64,000 bases of DNA from Antedon mediterranea (lineage: Eukaryota > Echinodermata > Crinoidea > Comatulida > Antedonidae), in NCBI RefSeq assembly GCF_964355755.1, contig NC_092680.1, positions 1,527,001 to 1,591,000 of the forward strand, read 5' to 3'. Below, piece after piece: positions 45,201 through 56,400 of the stretch. The position numbers and the translations under genes are program-made. The notes below the pieces were generated by a model. That model did not search any database. It was not told the origin of the DNA and saw nothing but the letters and a program-made list of their open reading frames with translations. Position 1 is the stretch's first letter, and every line of letters begins with the position of its first letter.

Positions 45201-46645
45201 ATATTGAGTCTTATCATTTCCTGCTTAACATTTTCAAGTTTGCCATCTTGATACAAGGTCCTCACATTCCACGTTCCTAGTCTGATTGTACTTCTATTGC
45301 GGACAGTAGCTTGATGACGGTCGAGCTCCACCTGTCGCACATGAGACACCCTACCGGGCGAGGAGCCTCCTTCATACGATGGATGTACCCCCTTTACGCC
45401 GTTAGCTTTCATTCTTGAATTGTGACACTTCATAATTGTTCTTGGAAAAATGATAGTGAAGTGGTTTCCCGTTGCCTTCTTCACCGCAGTCTATCAGCCA
45501 TAAATGGGATCACCATCTTGCCTGACAATGTGTGCTGAGGTCTGCCGTTGTCCTAGAAATGGATCTTCCGCCGAGACACCCATACTGCATCACTGCTGCC
45601 TAATGCAGGGCATGGCTAGGCCTATTTAGAGGCGGCCTAAACTCGCCTCTACTGCAGAACGTATTTGGGGATATGCCGGTTTTATGACCCTGTTGGTGCC
45701 ACCCAACAGCGCCCGACCCCCTGCTGTTACTGCAGTCCTCCTTTAGTCGCCTCTTACGACACGCGGAGCTTTCGTGGGGGGTATTCTTTTATCAGACCCC
45801 TCCCCCAGGCCAGATGACTGGTTACTGTCCAAAATTAGCTGTAGATATCAATCAATAACTGTATTTAAATTTCTATTTTATTTTTAGGAAGACTGTAGTC
45901 TGTGTGATACTGCTATGGAAGTAGTTAACAAGCATAAGCACAGGGTAAAGCATTATGTTGATAATTATAGATAATAAATTTATATTAATTAAATATATTA
46001 CCAAACTTTAAATAGTTTTAGTGCCTTATTTTCTGACCATCTCTCGTCTGATCATCTCACGTCTGATCATTATCTGAATCAAGCATCCAAGTGGAATACA
46101 ATCTGTTTGCTGATGCAAAACACATATACTGTATAGAACACATTCAATTTTAAAAACTTTTGAATTAAACCCAAATAAATTATTTTAAGTAAACTAATTA
46201 GCGAGCTTGCCTCAAATAATATGCATCATTTCAACACATAAATTTTGCCATATCATTAAATTTTATGTTGCAGAATTATGTGTATACCGCAGGTATATCC
46301 TTTATGCAAGATTAACACTTGACTTGAGTCCAATTTGGTGAAAATGGTGAGATTATACCCCATGAGATTGTATTAACCAATTGATTTACAGAATTCTTGT
46401 GTCTGAATTTTTGAGTAGGATTATACCCCAGTCATATAATGGTAATAAAAAATTATTTTTCATACTTTCAGTTTCAATTTGAAGAAGTCGATATTGAGGA
46501 AAAAGGCAACGAGATGTGGTTTGACAAATACCGCTATGATATCCCAGTATTCCACCTCAATGGGCGGTTCCTAATGAAACACAGAGCAGACGAAGAACAT
46601 TTCCTGAAGTCACTAGACTTGTGTGAGCAAGATGAACCTAGCTGA
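42265..46645 (+). CDS. C5orf63-type glutaredoxin-like protein, complete
   Basis: This is a small thioredoxin-fold protein of the C5orf63/YDR286C glutaredoxin-like family. The family's biochemical role is poorly defined. The coding exons are 42265-42342, 45888-45944 and 46472-46645, all phase 0, giving 102 codons. The first exon reads MKTAALLRRVTSSQAGYLPL then LTLYTK, a short basic N-terminus that could target mitochondria followed by the first beta strand. The second gives EDCSLCDTAMEVVNKHKHR, with the CxxC pair at Cys29 and Cys32. The third has FEEVDIEEKGNEMWFDKYRY and DIPVFHLNGRFLMKH, including the cis-Pro region. A different phase of exon 1 is also open for 61 codons but does not join to the other exons. 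An acceptor at 42201-42203 implies an upstream noncoding exon. Intron 1 is 3.5 kb only because a LINE sits in it; without that it would be 166 bp. The gene is divergent from DAP3 and convergent with the ACSBG-type gene. Confidence 0.92.
42445..45812 (-). mobile_element. Full-length RTE-like LINE with 11-bp target-site duplication
   Basis: The element is bounded by perfect copies of GATGACTGGTT at 42434-42444 and 45813-45823. On its own strand it starts with a GC-richer 5' UTR of about 330 bp, beginning TGGCCTGGGGGAGGGG and containing GTGTCGTAAGAGGCGACTAA. The single ORF follows, then a 3' UTR of only 22 bp ending in (GA)n. A very short 3' UTR with a simple-repeat tail is typical of the RTE group. 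It lies antisense in intron 1 of the glutaredoxin-like gene. Confidence 0.93.
42467..45484 (-). CDS. LINE ORF: APE endonuclease plus reverse transcriptase (RTE/BovB-like)
   Basis: This uninterrupted 1005-codon ORF belongs to a non-LTR retrotransposon. The N-terminal third is an apurinic-type endonuclease: RLGTWNVRTLYQDGK, NINILGINETHW, IIVVYAPT, MGDLNAKVG, RNQIDYIAVNSRWKR and GADCGSDHIPVV. The central part is the reverse transcriptase: NKAAGPDGVAIEMI, MCFIDYTKAFDKVRH, GRGVRQGCVMSPDLFN and the catalytic IRYADDTVLLAES. The C-terminal part has YPVLMYGSEAW, LRRMMRIPWTDRVSN, MRFMGHVLRKG and GRKRVTWLASI. These match the order and wording of the RTE/BovB group known from bovine BovB and the CFDP2 endonuclease domain. 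No RNase H or gag-like ORF is seen. The intact frame suggests a young, possibly competent copy. Open frames on the other strand here are shadows. Confidence 0.96.
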   Translation of the reverse strand: MKKATGNHFTIIFPRTIMKCHNSRMKANGVKGVHPSYEGGSSPGRVSHVRQVELDRHQATVRNRSTIRLGTWNVRTLYQDGKLENVKQEMIRLNINILGINETHWTNNGEFMIDDYKMIYAGGDKHEKGVGLLLDGDMAKCMLGYWAVSERVMLVKLQGQPFNISIIVVYAPTADSTDEEIDNFYATLDQAKSQCKSDEINFIMGDLNAKVGHEQDGNIVGEHGMGERNARGDRWVNWCKAKDMTITNTWFKEHPRRIYTWKSPGDVTRNQIDYIAVNSRWKRAVTHAKTYPGADCGSDHIPVVCTLQSKLKKVKKAKNVQKLDFEQLNSPEIRLEYSIQVRNKFDILVDEGEEITWDAMRDILVETAKESLPKKDRRRKNKWVSEEILSMMRDRQKISSRSSKEYKDLDREIKQKCREAKEKWLNTQCEEIESGLENNNHKIYQRLNEITGRKSGCSNSGCIKAKDGTMLVEKTDILKRWTEYIGELFFDVRQAMPSFPDSEEGPKILKAEVRTAIKRLRKNKAAGPDGVAIEMIEALEEYGVEKLTEVINKIYEDGSFPEDLSKSIFIALPKKPGAVECEKHRTISLMSHVTKIILRILLMRARSRLKPEIGSEQFGFVKDSGTRNAIFVIRMITERAVEMQKDVYMCFIDYTKAFDKVRHEQLFQELSKLDLHGKDLRLLQNLYWKQTACMRVDGECSDYTSIGRGVRQGCVMSPDLFNYYSELILRELDNEKGLRICGRNITNIRYADDTVLLAESAEDLQRLLDVVVVESEKMGLSINCSKTECLVVPKNESPTCNLQAGDQLIQQVSSFNYLGSKITDDARCVTEIKRRIVLAKSAFGEMENILKNFAMSMETRLRVLNCYIYPVLMYGSEAWSITTDLRKRLESCEMWFLRRMMRIPWTDRVSNEDVLIRAGVCRKLLKGIRIRQMRFMGHVLRKGGLENLALTGKIEGRRSRGRKRVTWLASIAEWIRNRGENTKEVELLNMAIDRELWHNMIAKVS

Positions 46646-46854
46646 GTTTTACCAGTAAAAGTATGATAGATTGTGTGATCATATGGGAAACATAGGAGTT
46701 AACTGGATGAGGCAACTGTCCTGTATTCTGTATTAAATAGGATGAATATTGAAAAACCATCGATATCAGCATAGCCACGTAAAAACGAAACATTGACATC
46801 CGATTGGATTTGCCAGCGCAGGACCAGAACCGTGCCAGAGCAGGTGTGAAAGAC

Positions 46855-47024
46855 CCTTTAAGTCGATTTTCCACTAGCTGAATTTGTTCGCACGAATTGA
46901 AAGCGTCAGCTTATATGCATGCGTATTCATGTTTCCATCTTCTAAATCCCTCTCTACACATGCATATAAGCTGACACTTGTGATTCTAGGAATAAATTCG
47001 CCTCGTGAAAAATCGGCTTAAAGG
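46855..47024. mobile_element. Foldback MITE downstream of the glutaredoxin-like gene
   Basis: The left arm CCTTTAAGTCGATTTTCCAC and the complement of the right arm (CCTTTAAGCCGATTTTTCAC) pair over about 60 bp, including GTCAGCTTATATGCATG inside. The element is about 170 bp. A possible AATAAA at 47083 just beyond it may serve the upstream gene. Confidence 0.8.
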
Positions 47025-49359
47025 CTGGTAGATCATGGACTGTATGACTGGCAACAACCAATTGTAATTCAAATTTCCTTTAATAAAAAAAGTCAATGCT
47101 GTATATGTTTCTAAGATTTTGTTTTATTCACATCACTACTGTAATACACATTGTTTGCATAGCACGATATACAGTGAGTTTACTTACAGAAGGTGAACGC
47201 TTACTTGCATTGATATATGCTACAACAAAATATTTAAACCGCTTTAATAATAATTACAAAATACAAAGTGAGTTAGGTGGTGCGTTCCTTATCAGCCCTT
47301 GTCATGCAGAAAATCTATTTCAGTAACAAATTCACCCTTGTTTCTCGTGTAACTTTCCGACTATAATTTACATATGCTTTTGATATTAAGTTGTAATAAG
47401 AGATTGTATGGTGTAATATTTAAACTATAATTTTGTGGTACAAAAAAGAACATGTTTTTACTAATTTACTTATTATGCAAGGTACACAGCAATTGTTAAT
47501 AAACGAACTCCAACACATTCTTCACTCTCACAACAAAATGGTAACACAAACTGAAGGCATGTTGCCCTACTTTTGAAATGTAATCTGCAGAATCTAGTAA
47601 ACGTACTGTAGCATGTGTAGCTCACAAACAATAATTCTTAGACACAATACTACAATATTTATGGTTATATTATTTACATTGTTATTTTACCTAAATTATA
47701 ACGATACATTAAGATACTATACTGTAGATTGTATTTTTGCATTAAGCTCTGTCTACACTATCAAACTAGTTTGACAAAAGAAGTGTGATGTACCCAAATA
47801 TGGTAGTGATCTGACCAAATACGGTAGTGATCTGACCAAATACGGTAGTGATATAACATCGTCATATCCATATATAGGAACTCTGACAATTTAATTGACT
47901 TTATAGACAAGAGCATGTGAACATACAGTATTCAAGTTTATTGGTTTGATCATGGAGCAAATTTGTGATTGATGAGGTGGATTGTTTAGTTTTTCTTGCC
48001 AGAGGCAGAACTTTGTATCATAGGAGTGTACTCCCCCTAGCCTCAGTAGTAATATGGTGATGGTAGGTACGGTACGGTATGTTTGACAAACTTAAACTAA
48101 TGCAATTCTTGAGAGGTTCTAACATAGAACAAATATTGTTGCTAAGGTTTTAAATGGCAACATGATAGCTTCATATTCACATATTGACTAGCTGATTTGA
48201 TATAGCGACTTTAAAAATATATGTTTATTACATTTTTTTGTTTTACATAAAGGTGAGTACATTACAGGAATGGTTTTCTATTTTAGCACATTATTTAGAT
48301 TAGGAGAGGATTATTGATTTTAAACTTGGTTTAAATTGCACACATTTTTTCATTTGTATAGATTGTTTTTTTGTCGGGAGAAATTACCCTTGCACACTAC
48401 ATACATTAAATGCCAGAAATTAGTAAAATGAGGTAGAATCTGATCTTTCTTAATGAATAAATTTATGAATTTTTATTTTGGCTCGAAACTCATTACAATT
48501 AACTTAATTACAAGGACACATTATACAGATATTGAGCCGACCCAAGAAGGTCTATTTTCAGAAAGTTGGAAATTGTATAATTTGAAATATTGTGAATTTA
48601 TTTACAAAACAAACACGTTGGAACTAACTGTGCAGTAACTATCACAACAATTTTTAACACAAATATCCAACAAATTTGAAGTTAACATCATTTTACAATA
48701 GACATGGCGTAGTAACAGTACTGAAAACAAATAAATGACATAACACCATTTTTGTAGACAAATTGAATAAAAGGAAGGTATTGTCACCTTTGTTAACAAA
48801 CGTACTTTTGACAGATATAAACTACTGTATAAGCACAGCTACTGTTCCACAACACACTGTATACACTAAACACAGGATAAATCTCCACGAGGCAAAACAT
48901 GAATGCAGTTTTATGTGATCACAGACTGGTGAATTGAATTTAACAAAGTAGTAAGTTACAGAATCTTATGTGAATTGGTTTTTAGAATGTTTATGAGATG
49001 ACTATTGTTATTTTTGATCCCTTTCAAACTATATACAAAATTTAACATTATAATTTACTTCTTTTGTTTAATTTTTGTAAATTTTTAAATAAATCACAAA
49101 AATCAACTCATTCAATAATAAACATTATTTACACAAAAAAAAATGCATAAACTACATAAGCATGACTATAGACTTTTTATGCTGTTTGCAATGTTTCAGT
49201 ATTAAACTGTGCAAATATTTTACAGTACCAGATCAAATATGTGTGCCATATCTTTTTTTTAAATCCAACTGTCTGGGACACTTACTTTATATTATTATGT
49301 TATTGTCAAAGACAATGGCAGGTCAACTGAAATAGGTCAAAGATGTACTTTTTGTATTT
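47025..49359. other. Intergenic region between convergent genes
   Basis: Except for MITE copy 5, this is AT-rich sequence. It should contain the 3' ends of the glutaredoxin-like and perhaps ACSBG-type transcripts. No further exon is recognised. Confidence 0.4.
47743..47892. mobile_element. MITE family M1, copy 5 (right end degraded)
   Basis: The left end AGCTCTGTCTACACTATCAA is intact, and the internal CAAATACGGTAGTGATCTGA word is duplicated. The right end is lost near 47890. It lies between the glutaredoxin-like and ACSBG-type genes. Confidence 0.82.
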
Positions 49360-49696
49360 TTTTTTTTTTGTATTTTGTATTAATATTTGTCCTCAGTGAG
49401 GAAATTCGGATTAGGCCCTCCACGGACCCACGGCAGCCAGCAGTGCAGCGCCTACCAGATTAGGCAATGAGAGTAAAGCATCTTGCCTAAGGATGCAATT
49501 AGTATGGTACAGATAACCTCGAACCCATGCCTATCACATGCTAGTCCGATATTACCATTACACCATCACTCTCCAGTATATACAGCACCCGCCACGATTT
49601 CTAGACGGTCTCCCATCCAGAACGCAACCGGGCCCAACGTTGCTTAACTTCGGTGATCTGACGAGAACCGGTGTTTCAACGCAGTATGGCCGTATA
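49360..49696 (-). mobile_element. 5S rRNA-tRNA chimeric SINE
   Basis: On the minus strand, 49696-49577 aligns along its full length with 5S rRNA: ATACGGCCATACTGCG, TCACCGAAGTTAAGCAACG, GGATGGGAGACCG and GGGTGCTGTA. It is directly followed by a tRNA-like segment (49571-49500) with an A-box-like GATGGTGTAATGGTAATATC and a B-box GGGTTCGAGG. Next come a central piece TCCTTAGGCAAGATGCTTTA and a T-rich end near 49360. Fused 5S and tRNA heads are known from AmnSINE1-like SINEs. The 5S part differs from functional 5S at many sites, so it is not an active rRNA gene. Confidence 0.82.
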
Positions 49697-50422
49697 TATC
49701 ACTTAATATGGCCGTATATATCAGTATGGCCGTATATATCACTTAATAATGAGAACGGTCAAGACAAGTATGATAACAATGAAGAATATTACTTTTCATT
49801 ATATTACTACAGTACATTGCCATATTTTGCAGGCAGTGAAGTTGGATGCAAGTTCACATACATATATGCACACAAAAGCACCATTTGAAAAGGTGTCTGT
49901 AAGGGACTTGTTTGTTTTTAGGGTGTTGAGCTAATAGGTATTCTAAATATGTAAGTAACCAATAGTTTCACTTTGCCATGGTTTGTTTTCCATTAACAAT
50001 ACAATATCTACAGATATTTATATATAACACAAAATAAACTAATTTATTTTTTTTCTATTTTTTTTTATGACTTTGGATTTGTACATTGCTTAGTTGCAGA
50101 TTTATATTTTTTACATGAAGAATTAACAGTGCTATTGTTTTCCTTTTTTACACTATGTTTGGTACTTTCTAAATATAATGGTTCAGTTTTATTTGTAAAT
50201 ATTATTTAATCCCTTTGCCGATTGTTATAGAACTATTATTATCACCCTGATATGATTACCCTGATTAGTACTCTTCTTTCCCAATTTGAATTATCACCCA
50301 CTTGGATCCTTACCATTAAACCCCACCCATCGCCCCACCCACCACTCCCTCTTTTGAATTACCACCTACATAATTTTAATTGTTCACAATATCCTATGCA
50401 AACACTTACAGCTAGTTTAACA

Positions 50423-53400
50423 TCAATTTCCAGGTGTAGCGGCATCTTGATACATTCCTTCAATTTCGTCAGTGTACATCTTCAACACAACTGGTCTTTT
50501 TAACTTCAGTGTTGGACCTTCAAAATAAAAAAACAAATATATAATATATAATTATACTGATTTTCGGAATAGATAATTATAAAGTCTATTGCTTCAAATT
50601 AATCAACCAAATTATTCTGATAGCAAAATTTTCTATATGCCGATAAAAACATGGAAAACACTTAAATCTGTTACATGTCTTCAATAAGGACCTTTCCTTT
50701 AGAAATAATAAAATAATATTACTTATTTGTATTTACTTGTACAGTAACTAATTGGAACACCTAATTGGAACTTTCTTTCATATGACCAGTTTTGAAACAA
50801 ATGTAAACGGAGTCAATTAGAAAAAAAAAATGAATAAATAAATGGCTGAATTCTGTAACCATGTGATGGATTACATCACCTGATAGATAGCAATCACTTA
50901 TGTCAAGCCTAAAGCTCTGTCTACTCTGTTTGGGCACATCACATTTTTTTGTTTGATAGTGTAGTCAGAGCTCAAGAGAAAAACTAACCTAATTCCCCTC
51001 CTGGTACTGAGAAGTCCTTCTGGATAAATATGTATTTCTGAATTTTTTGTGCTCTAGACTGTGAATGTTGGTTGTTATATATCTCAATGGCAGCTTGTAT
51101 TGAGTTCTTGATCTTTTCATCTGCAACAGCTTCTTCAACTGTCTTTGCTTTACTTCCAAGCTGTTTGCACACAATCAGAGCCTCAGGGCTAAGTTCGTTT
51201 GAGGGTTCCAAAGTGTTTTCATCTATTTTAACCTGCATTTAGAATTGTGATTATAAGACATATTTAATGAGGGTGATCCATCCAGCAATTGCTGATCATT
51301 AGGGACCCCCAGAGGTTCACAAGACAGCATACACAAGATGCTCTACATAAACAAAGTCTTATTACAAGTCTTTGGGAGTAGAGTTTTGGGAGTAATTTTG
51401 TCCTTAGAATAAATCCTGACATGTGACGGGACATGATCCCAGGACTCTTGGAGTGGTAGCCAAGCATCATAACCACCAAGCCACAACTCAACTCAATTAC
51501 TTTTACAGTAGCAGGAGCTGAGGATAACACATGCTGTATTTAGATTAGTAAATGAAAACAATCTGATAAAGCTTGATTCTCTCTAGAATGCAACATGCAA
51601 GAATGTACACCCAACACCAGTGAGTAATTTGTATTTGTATCATACAAAATGTTACTTGCAATTTTCTAAATTTGTTGACAATAAATCATAAATCGACTAG
51701 TGAGAACCAAGGTGTTTCTGATTGGAGCTCATTTTATGATCAATGGGTTTTAATGTCTTACAAACAATAGAAGTTCAATTCCACTTTATTCTATTCCATG
51801 TAAGAGTTTACAGTTAACTGATTGGCATCATGTCCCACACCCACAATTTACAAAGAGACCCTAATACATTATTATATAAAGCATTGTAACCAACCTTTAG
51901 AGTGACAAGTAAACTTAAGAACTTCTTCTGATCACCTATCAGCATGCAATTGCCAATCATCTGAGCCTCCTTCTTAACAACATCTTCAATTGGGACTGGG
52001 GCAACATTCTCTCCTCCGGCAGTAATGATAAGCTCTAGATACAGACACAAAATATTATGCATTATTATTATCTGGAAGTTCAATGCCTTTAGAACGATCA
52101 CGATGATAATAAAGTATACCAGTATTATAATTATTTTTAACTTCGCTGCTAGAATAGAATAGAACCACATGTTAGCCTGGCACAGTTGAACATGTATCAA
52201 TACTTTATGTTAACCTATGCCTGGCACAGTTGACCATGTGTCAATACTTTATGTTAACCTATGCCTGGCACAGTTGACCATGTGTCAATACTTTATGTTA
52301 ACCTATGCCTGGCACAGTTGACCATGTGTCAATACTTTATGTTAACCTATGCCTGGCACAGTTGAACATGTATCAATACTTTATGTTAACCTATGCCTGG
52401 CACAGTTGACCATGTGTCAATACTTTATGTTAACCTATGCCTGGCACAGTTGACCATGTGTCAATACTTTATGTTAACCTATGCCTGGCACAGTTGACCA
52501 TGTGTCGATACTTTATGTTAACCTATGCCTGGCACAGTTGACCATGTGTCAATACTTTATGTTAACCTATGCCTGGCACAGTTGACCATGTGTCAATACT
52601 TTATGTTAACCTATGCCTGGCACAGTTGACCATGTATCAATACTTATGTTAACCTATGCCTGGCACAGTTGACCATGTGTCAATACTTTGATTAAGTGGT
52701 CTGAAACCAAGCAAGAAGTAAGAATAATTATTAAGGTATAAAATAGTAGTAAAATTATTGTGGTAAAAATATTTTCTTCTTTTCTTCTTTCTTTTTTAGT
52801 TTTGAGAAAGCAAATTTGTAGTATATAATACAGTATCAGAATAAAGTCATAGTATATGGAGTTATTAACCGCATGCTACAATACCATATTGATAAAATAA
52901 GCAGATACAAGTGTTAGGCTCTGCTTACCTTTAATTCTGCCAGTAATATACAAGAAACCATCTTTATCTTCTTTGCCAATATCGCCTGAATGTAAGTAAC
53001 CTTCTTCATCAAAACATTCCTTGGTTTTACCTTCCATGTTGAGGTAACCCATAAAAACATGGCGACCATGCAAGCAAATCTATTATTAATGCATCCATAG
53101 AAAGATGGTTAGAAATTTGGACTGATTAGCTGTTGGCTTATGTGTCGCACTATCCCTAAAATCTGGACGACTCTATGTATAGTACTGTGTGTATAGTGCA
53201 CATTCCAAAGAAACTGGCATTCCACTGTGTGAAGAATGGCATATTACGTGGTGCCTGATTGAGTATACTGGGCGCAGGCGTAAATTACTTTACTGTATTC
53301 TATTAAGAATCCATAGAAAGATGTTTAGAAATTTGGACCTGACTGGCTGTTGGCTTGTGTGTCGCACTATCCTTAAAATCTGGACGACTCTATGTACAGT

Positions 53401-56400
53401 ACATATAGTGCACATTCCAAAGAAACTGGCATTCCACTGCATGAAGAATGACATGACACAATTACATCATAAGCAGTGCCTTGTTCTGAATATGTTTGTA
53501 TATGTATGTTATATCAAGGGCCCTTAATGATCAGTTCCTTCACTGGAACTGGAAAGGCCACTCTTATTAAAGATGGTAATAAATAAATGATTGAGTATTG
53601 TGGGCCCAGGTTTAAATTACTATACTGTATCTGATCATTTTGATGCAGCCATATTCGCTGGTGGGTCATTCTATCAGAAGGAATTGTATTTGACATTGTA
53701 GTTAATATAATAATTCTCTGCATCAAACGCATACCTCTCCATTGCCATCTTTGTCAGGATCACTAATCTTGGTTGTAGCCCCATCAAGTACCTTACCAAC
53801 GCTACCAAGACGGAAATTTCCAGGCATTGACAAAGAATGAGGCGCTGTAAATAAACAGACAATTGATTATGGTTAAATATAACTTTCAATAGAGAAACAG
53901 CTATTGTATGCCTATTAACAGACAACTCACTGTAAAACTAAAATAATTTCAAAATAACTTATAGCAAAATTTATACCATACAAAATATATTTTTAATATA
54001 GTACTCATCATTAGAAGTAGATTTGTTTTGATTGAATTTGTCTAACTTGTATTGATTTTTGTAAGGTCATTTTAAAACACAAACTTTAAAATTACGATAT
54101 AAACAAATTAGAATAAAAATAAATGACTGTGTGGCAATGAAAGGCAGGCAAGGACAAAACATTAAATGTTTATGGTATTTATATTTTCAACATGCATGGA
54201 ATGGATATAAAATGAATGGATAATAATCGTTATATGAATGAATGCTAATTAACTGAATTAAAAGCATCATAATAAAATGATGGATTTAGTAACAATGAAA
54301 AATTAATTATGATGACCATTGATCAATAAATTAATGATGATATTTAAATATGGAATTTTTCAGTGAGGCTTAGTACACAAGAGAAATCTAAATTGGGGAG
54401 GGGGAGGAGGGAGAGCCATATTGCAGTCATAACTCAGGGGAAAAACATGATTCTGGTCTAACTATATTCTGGTATGCCATTTAAAATAGAAAGATGGGAT
54501 TCAAAACAAACAGAAAATAAAAAAAGGGTTCTTTCTTTATGTGATGACACAGTGTATCAGCAAGCATATCTCTCAGAATTTAATAAAATGGCTTGAACTG
54601 GATTCAAACCTGCGACTTCTCTCTAACAAGACAAGCACTTAACCATTAGACCACACTGTACAAAATCAAGCCTAATTTTTACACAATTTAAATCATCTAA
54701 AATGATTTTCAATTTGTTCACTGAAAATAATATTTATTTTTTATTTTTGCATGATTCTTTTTATATTAAAATGATATTTTTTACATACTACTGTACTATG
54801 AATTGCTATATGGAGTAGCACATGCCTATGTATATATAGTTTACTTTAAATCCATGCATTTAAGTTTAGCAAAACATTAATTTCTACATTTCGTTATCTA
54901 CCTTCTACTTACAAAATAAAGTCTTTTTCATATTATTCAATACATAGGACATCCTAAGATAAAACATACTAATGCTGTAATAGGGTACTACAGTATCAGT
55001 ACACACGTAGCAAGTCACATTCACTACATAGGACATCCTAAGATAAAACATACTAATGCTGTAATAGGGTACTACAGTATCAGTACACAAGTAGCAAGTC
55101 ACATTCACTACATAGGACATCCTAAGATAAAACATACTAATGCTGTAATAGGGTACTACAGTATCAGTACACAAGTAGCAAGTCACATTCACTACATAGG
55201 ACATCCTAAGATAAAACATACTAATGCTGTAATAGGGTACTACAGTATCAGTACACAAGTAGCAAGTCACATTTAATATAATTGACACCCTAAGATAAAA
55301 CAGGGTACTATTTAGTACACAACTATCAAGTCACATTCAATTATACATTTATATTTGTAAATGCTAATATAATATTAATGCTAAGCTAATCGTTAACAAA
55401 ACCTTAAACTTTCAATTCTCCGTGTGTCAATTAGATGCAATTCTTAATTTCTTATGAAATCTGTATTTATTGGTGGGCCTATATTACCTACCCCTCATAT
55501 GGGTACTAATTGTATACTGCTGGTGTGTGTTGATTTTTTAATGTACAACCAAAATTGGTGGTTTAGATCTTTATGAACTTTATGACAAAGCCTAAATCAA
55601 ATATTTATCAAATCAAATAATTAACTCTTCATAAAGGAAAAAGAAAATTTAGAAAATTCCAACTAATATTTAGGAAAATACATTGGGAATTGTGAGCCAG
55701 ATTACAATCTAAATTAAATCCATGGTCTTTTAAATCATAATAAACATTATCATGCATTTCAAAGAGCACAATTAATGCAAAGTATAAATGAAATGTATAA
55801 TATTATCTCACTTTATCATGCAGGCAGTTTAATATATTATGCAGAAATAGAAAATGATAATTTGCTTTTTTTTTGCAATTTAAACAAAATATTGATATTA
55901 CGGTATTTGTATCTATATTGTTCAATTTCAAATTATTTTTCATACTTTTTTTAAACTAAAAATTAAATGTTTATGTTTTGTTTTGATAGAAATTAATCAA
56001 TTGAAATTTATGTATATTTAAAATATAAATAAATATAAATTAATTCAATTCAATATATAGTACTTACAAATTGGAAAATACTTTTTTTACAAGAGTATAG
56101 TTTTTTCTTATACAGTAGTTGGTCTATTGAGTTAGGTATTACACCAACATTGGTCTGTATTTTAACTACATCTTAAATTGTTTTAATTGTCATTTGAATT
56201 ATATCTATTCCCTTTTCTACTATTTTTCAAGAATTAATGCCCAAATATGGTAGTGATATGTCATCATCACACTTTTTTTGTCAAACTAGTTTGATAGTGT
56301 AGACAGAGCTTCACTTCCAAATTGTACCTACCTGAACTTTCACTCATACCATACAAATCATAAATAGGTATATTAACACCGAGGAAATATTCCACAGTTT

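Noticed and set aside
49577-49696. Functional 5S rRNA gene
   Set aside because: It differs from conserved 5S positions at many sites and is fused to a tRNA-like SINE head and body.
52160-52692. CRISPR-like array
   Set aside because: The units are contiguous with no unique spacers, and the context is an animal intron.
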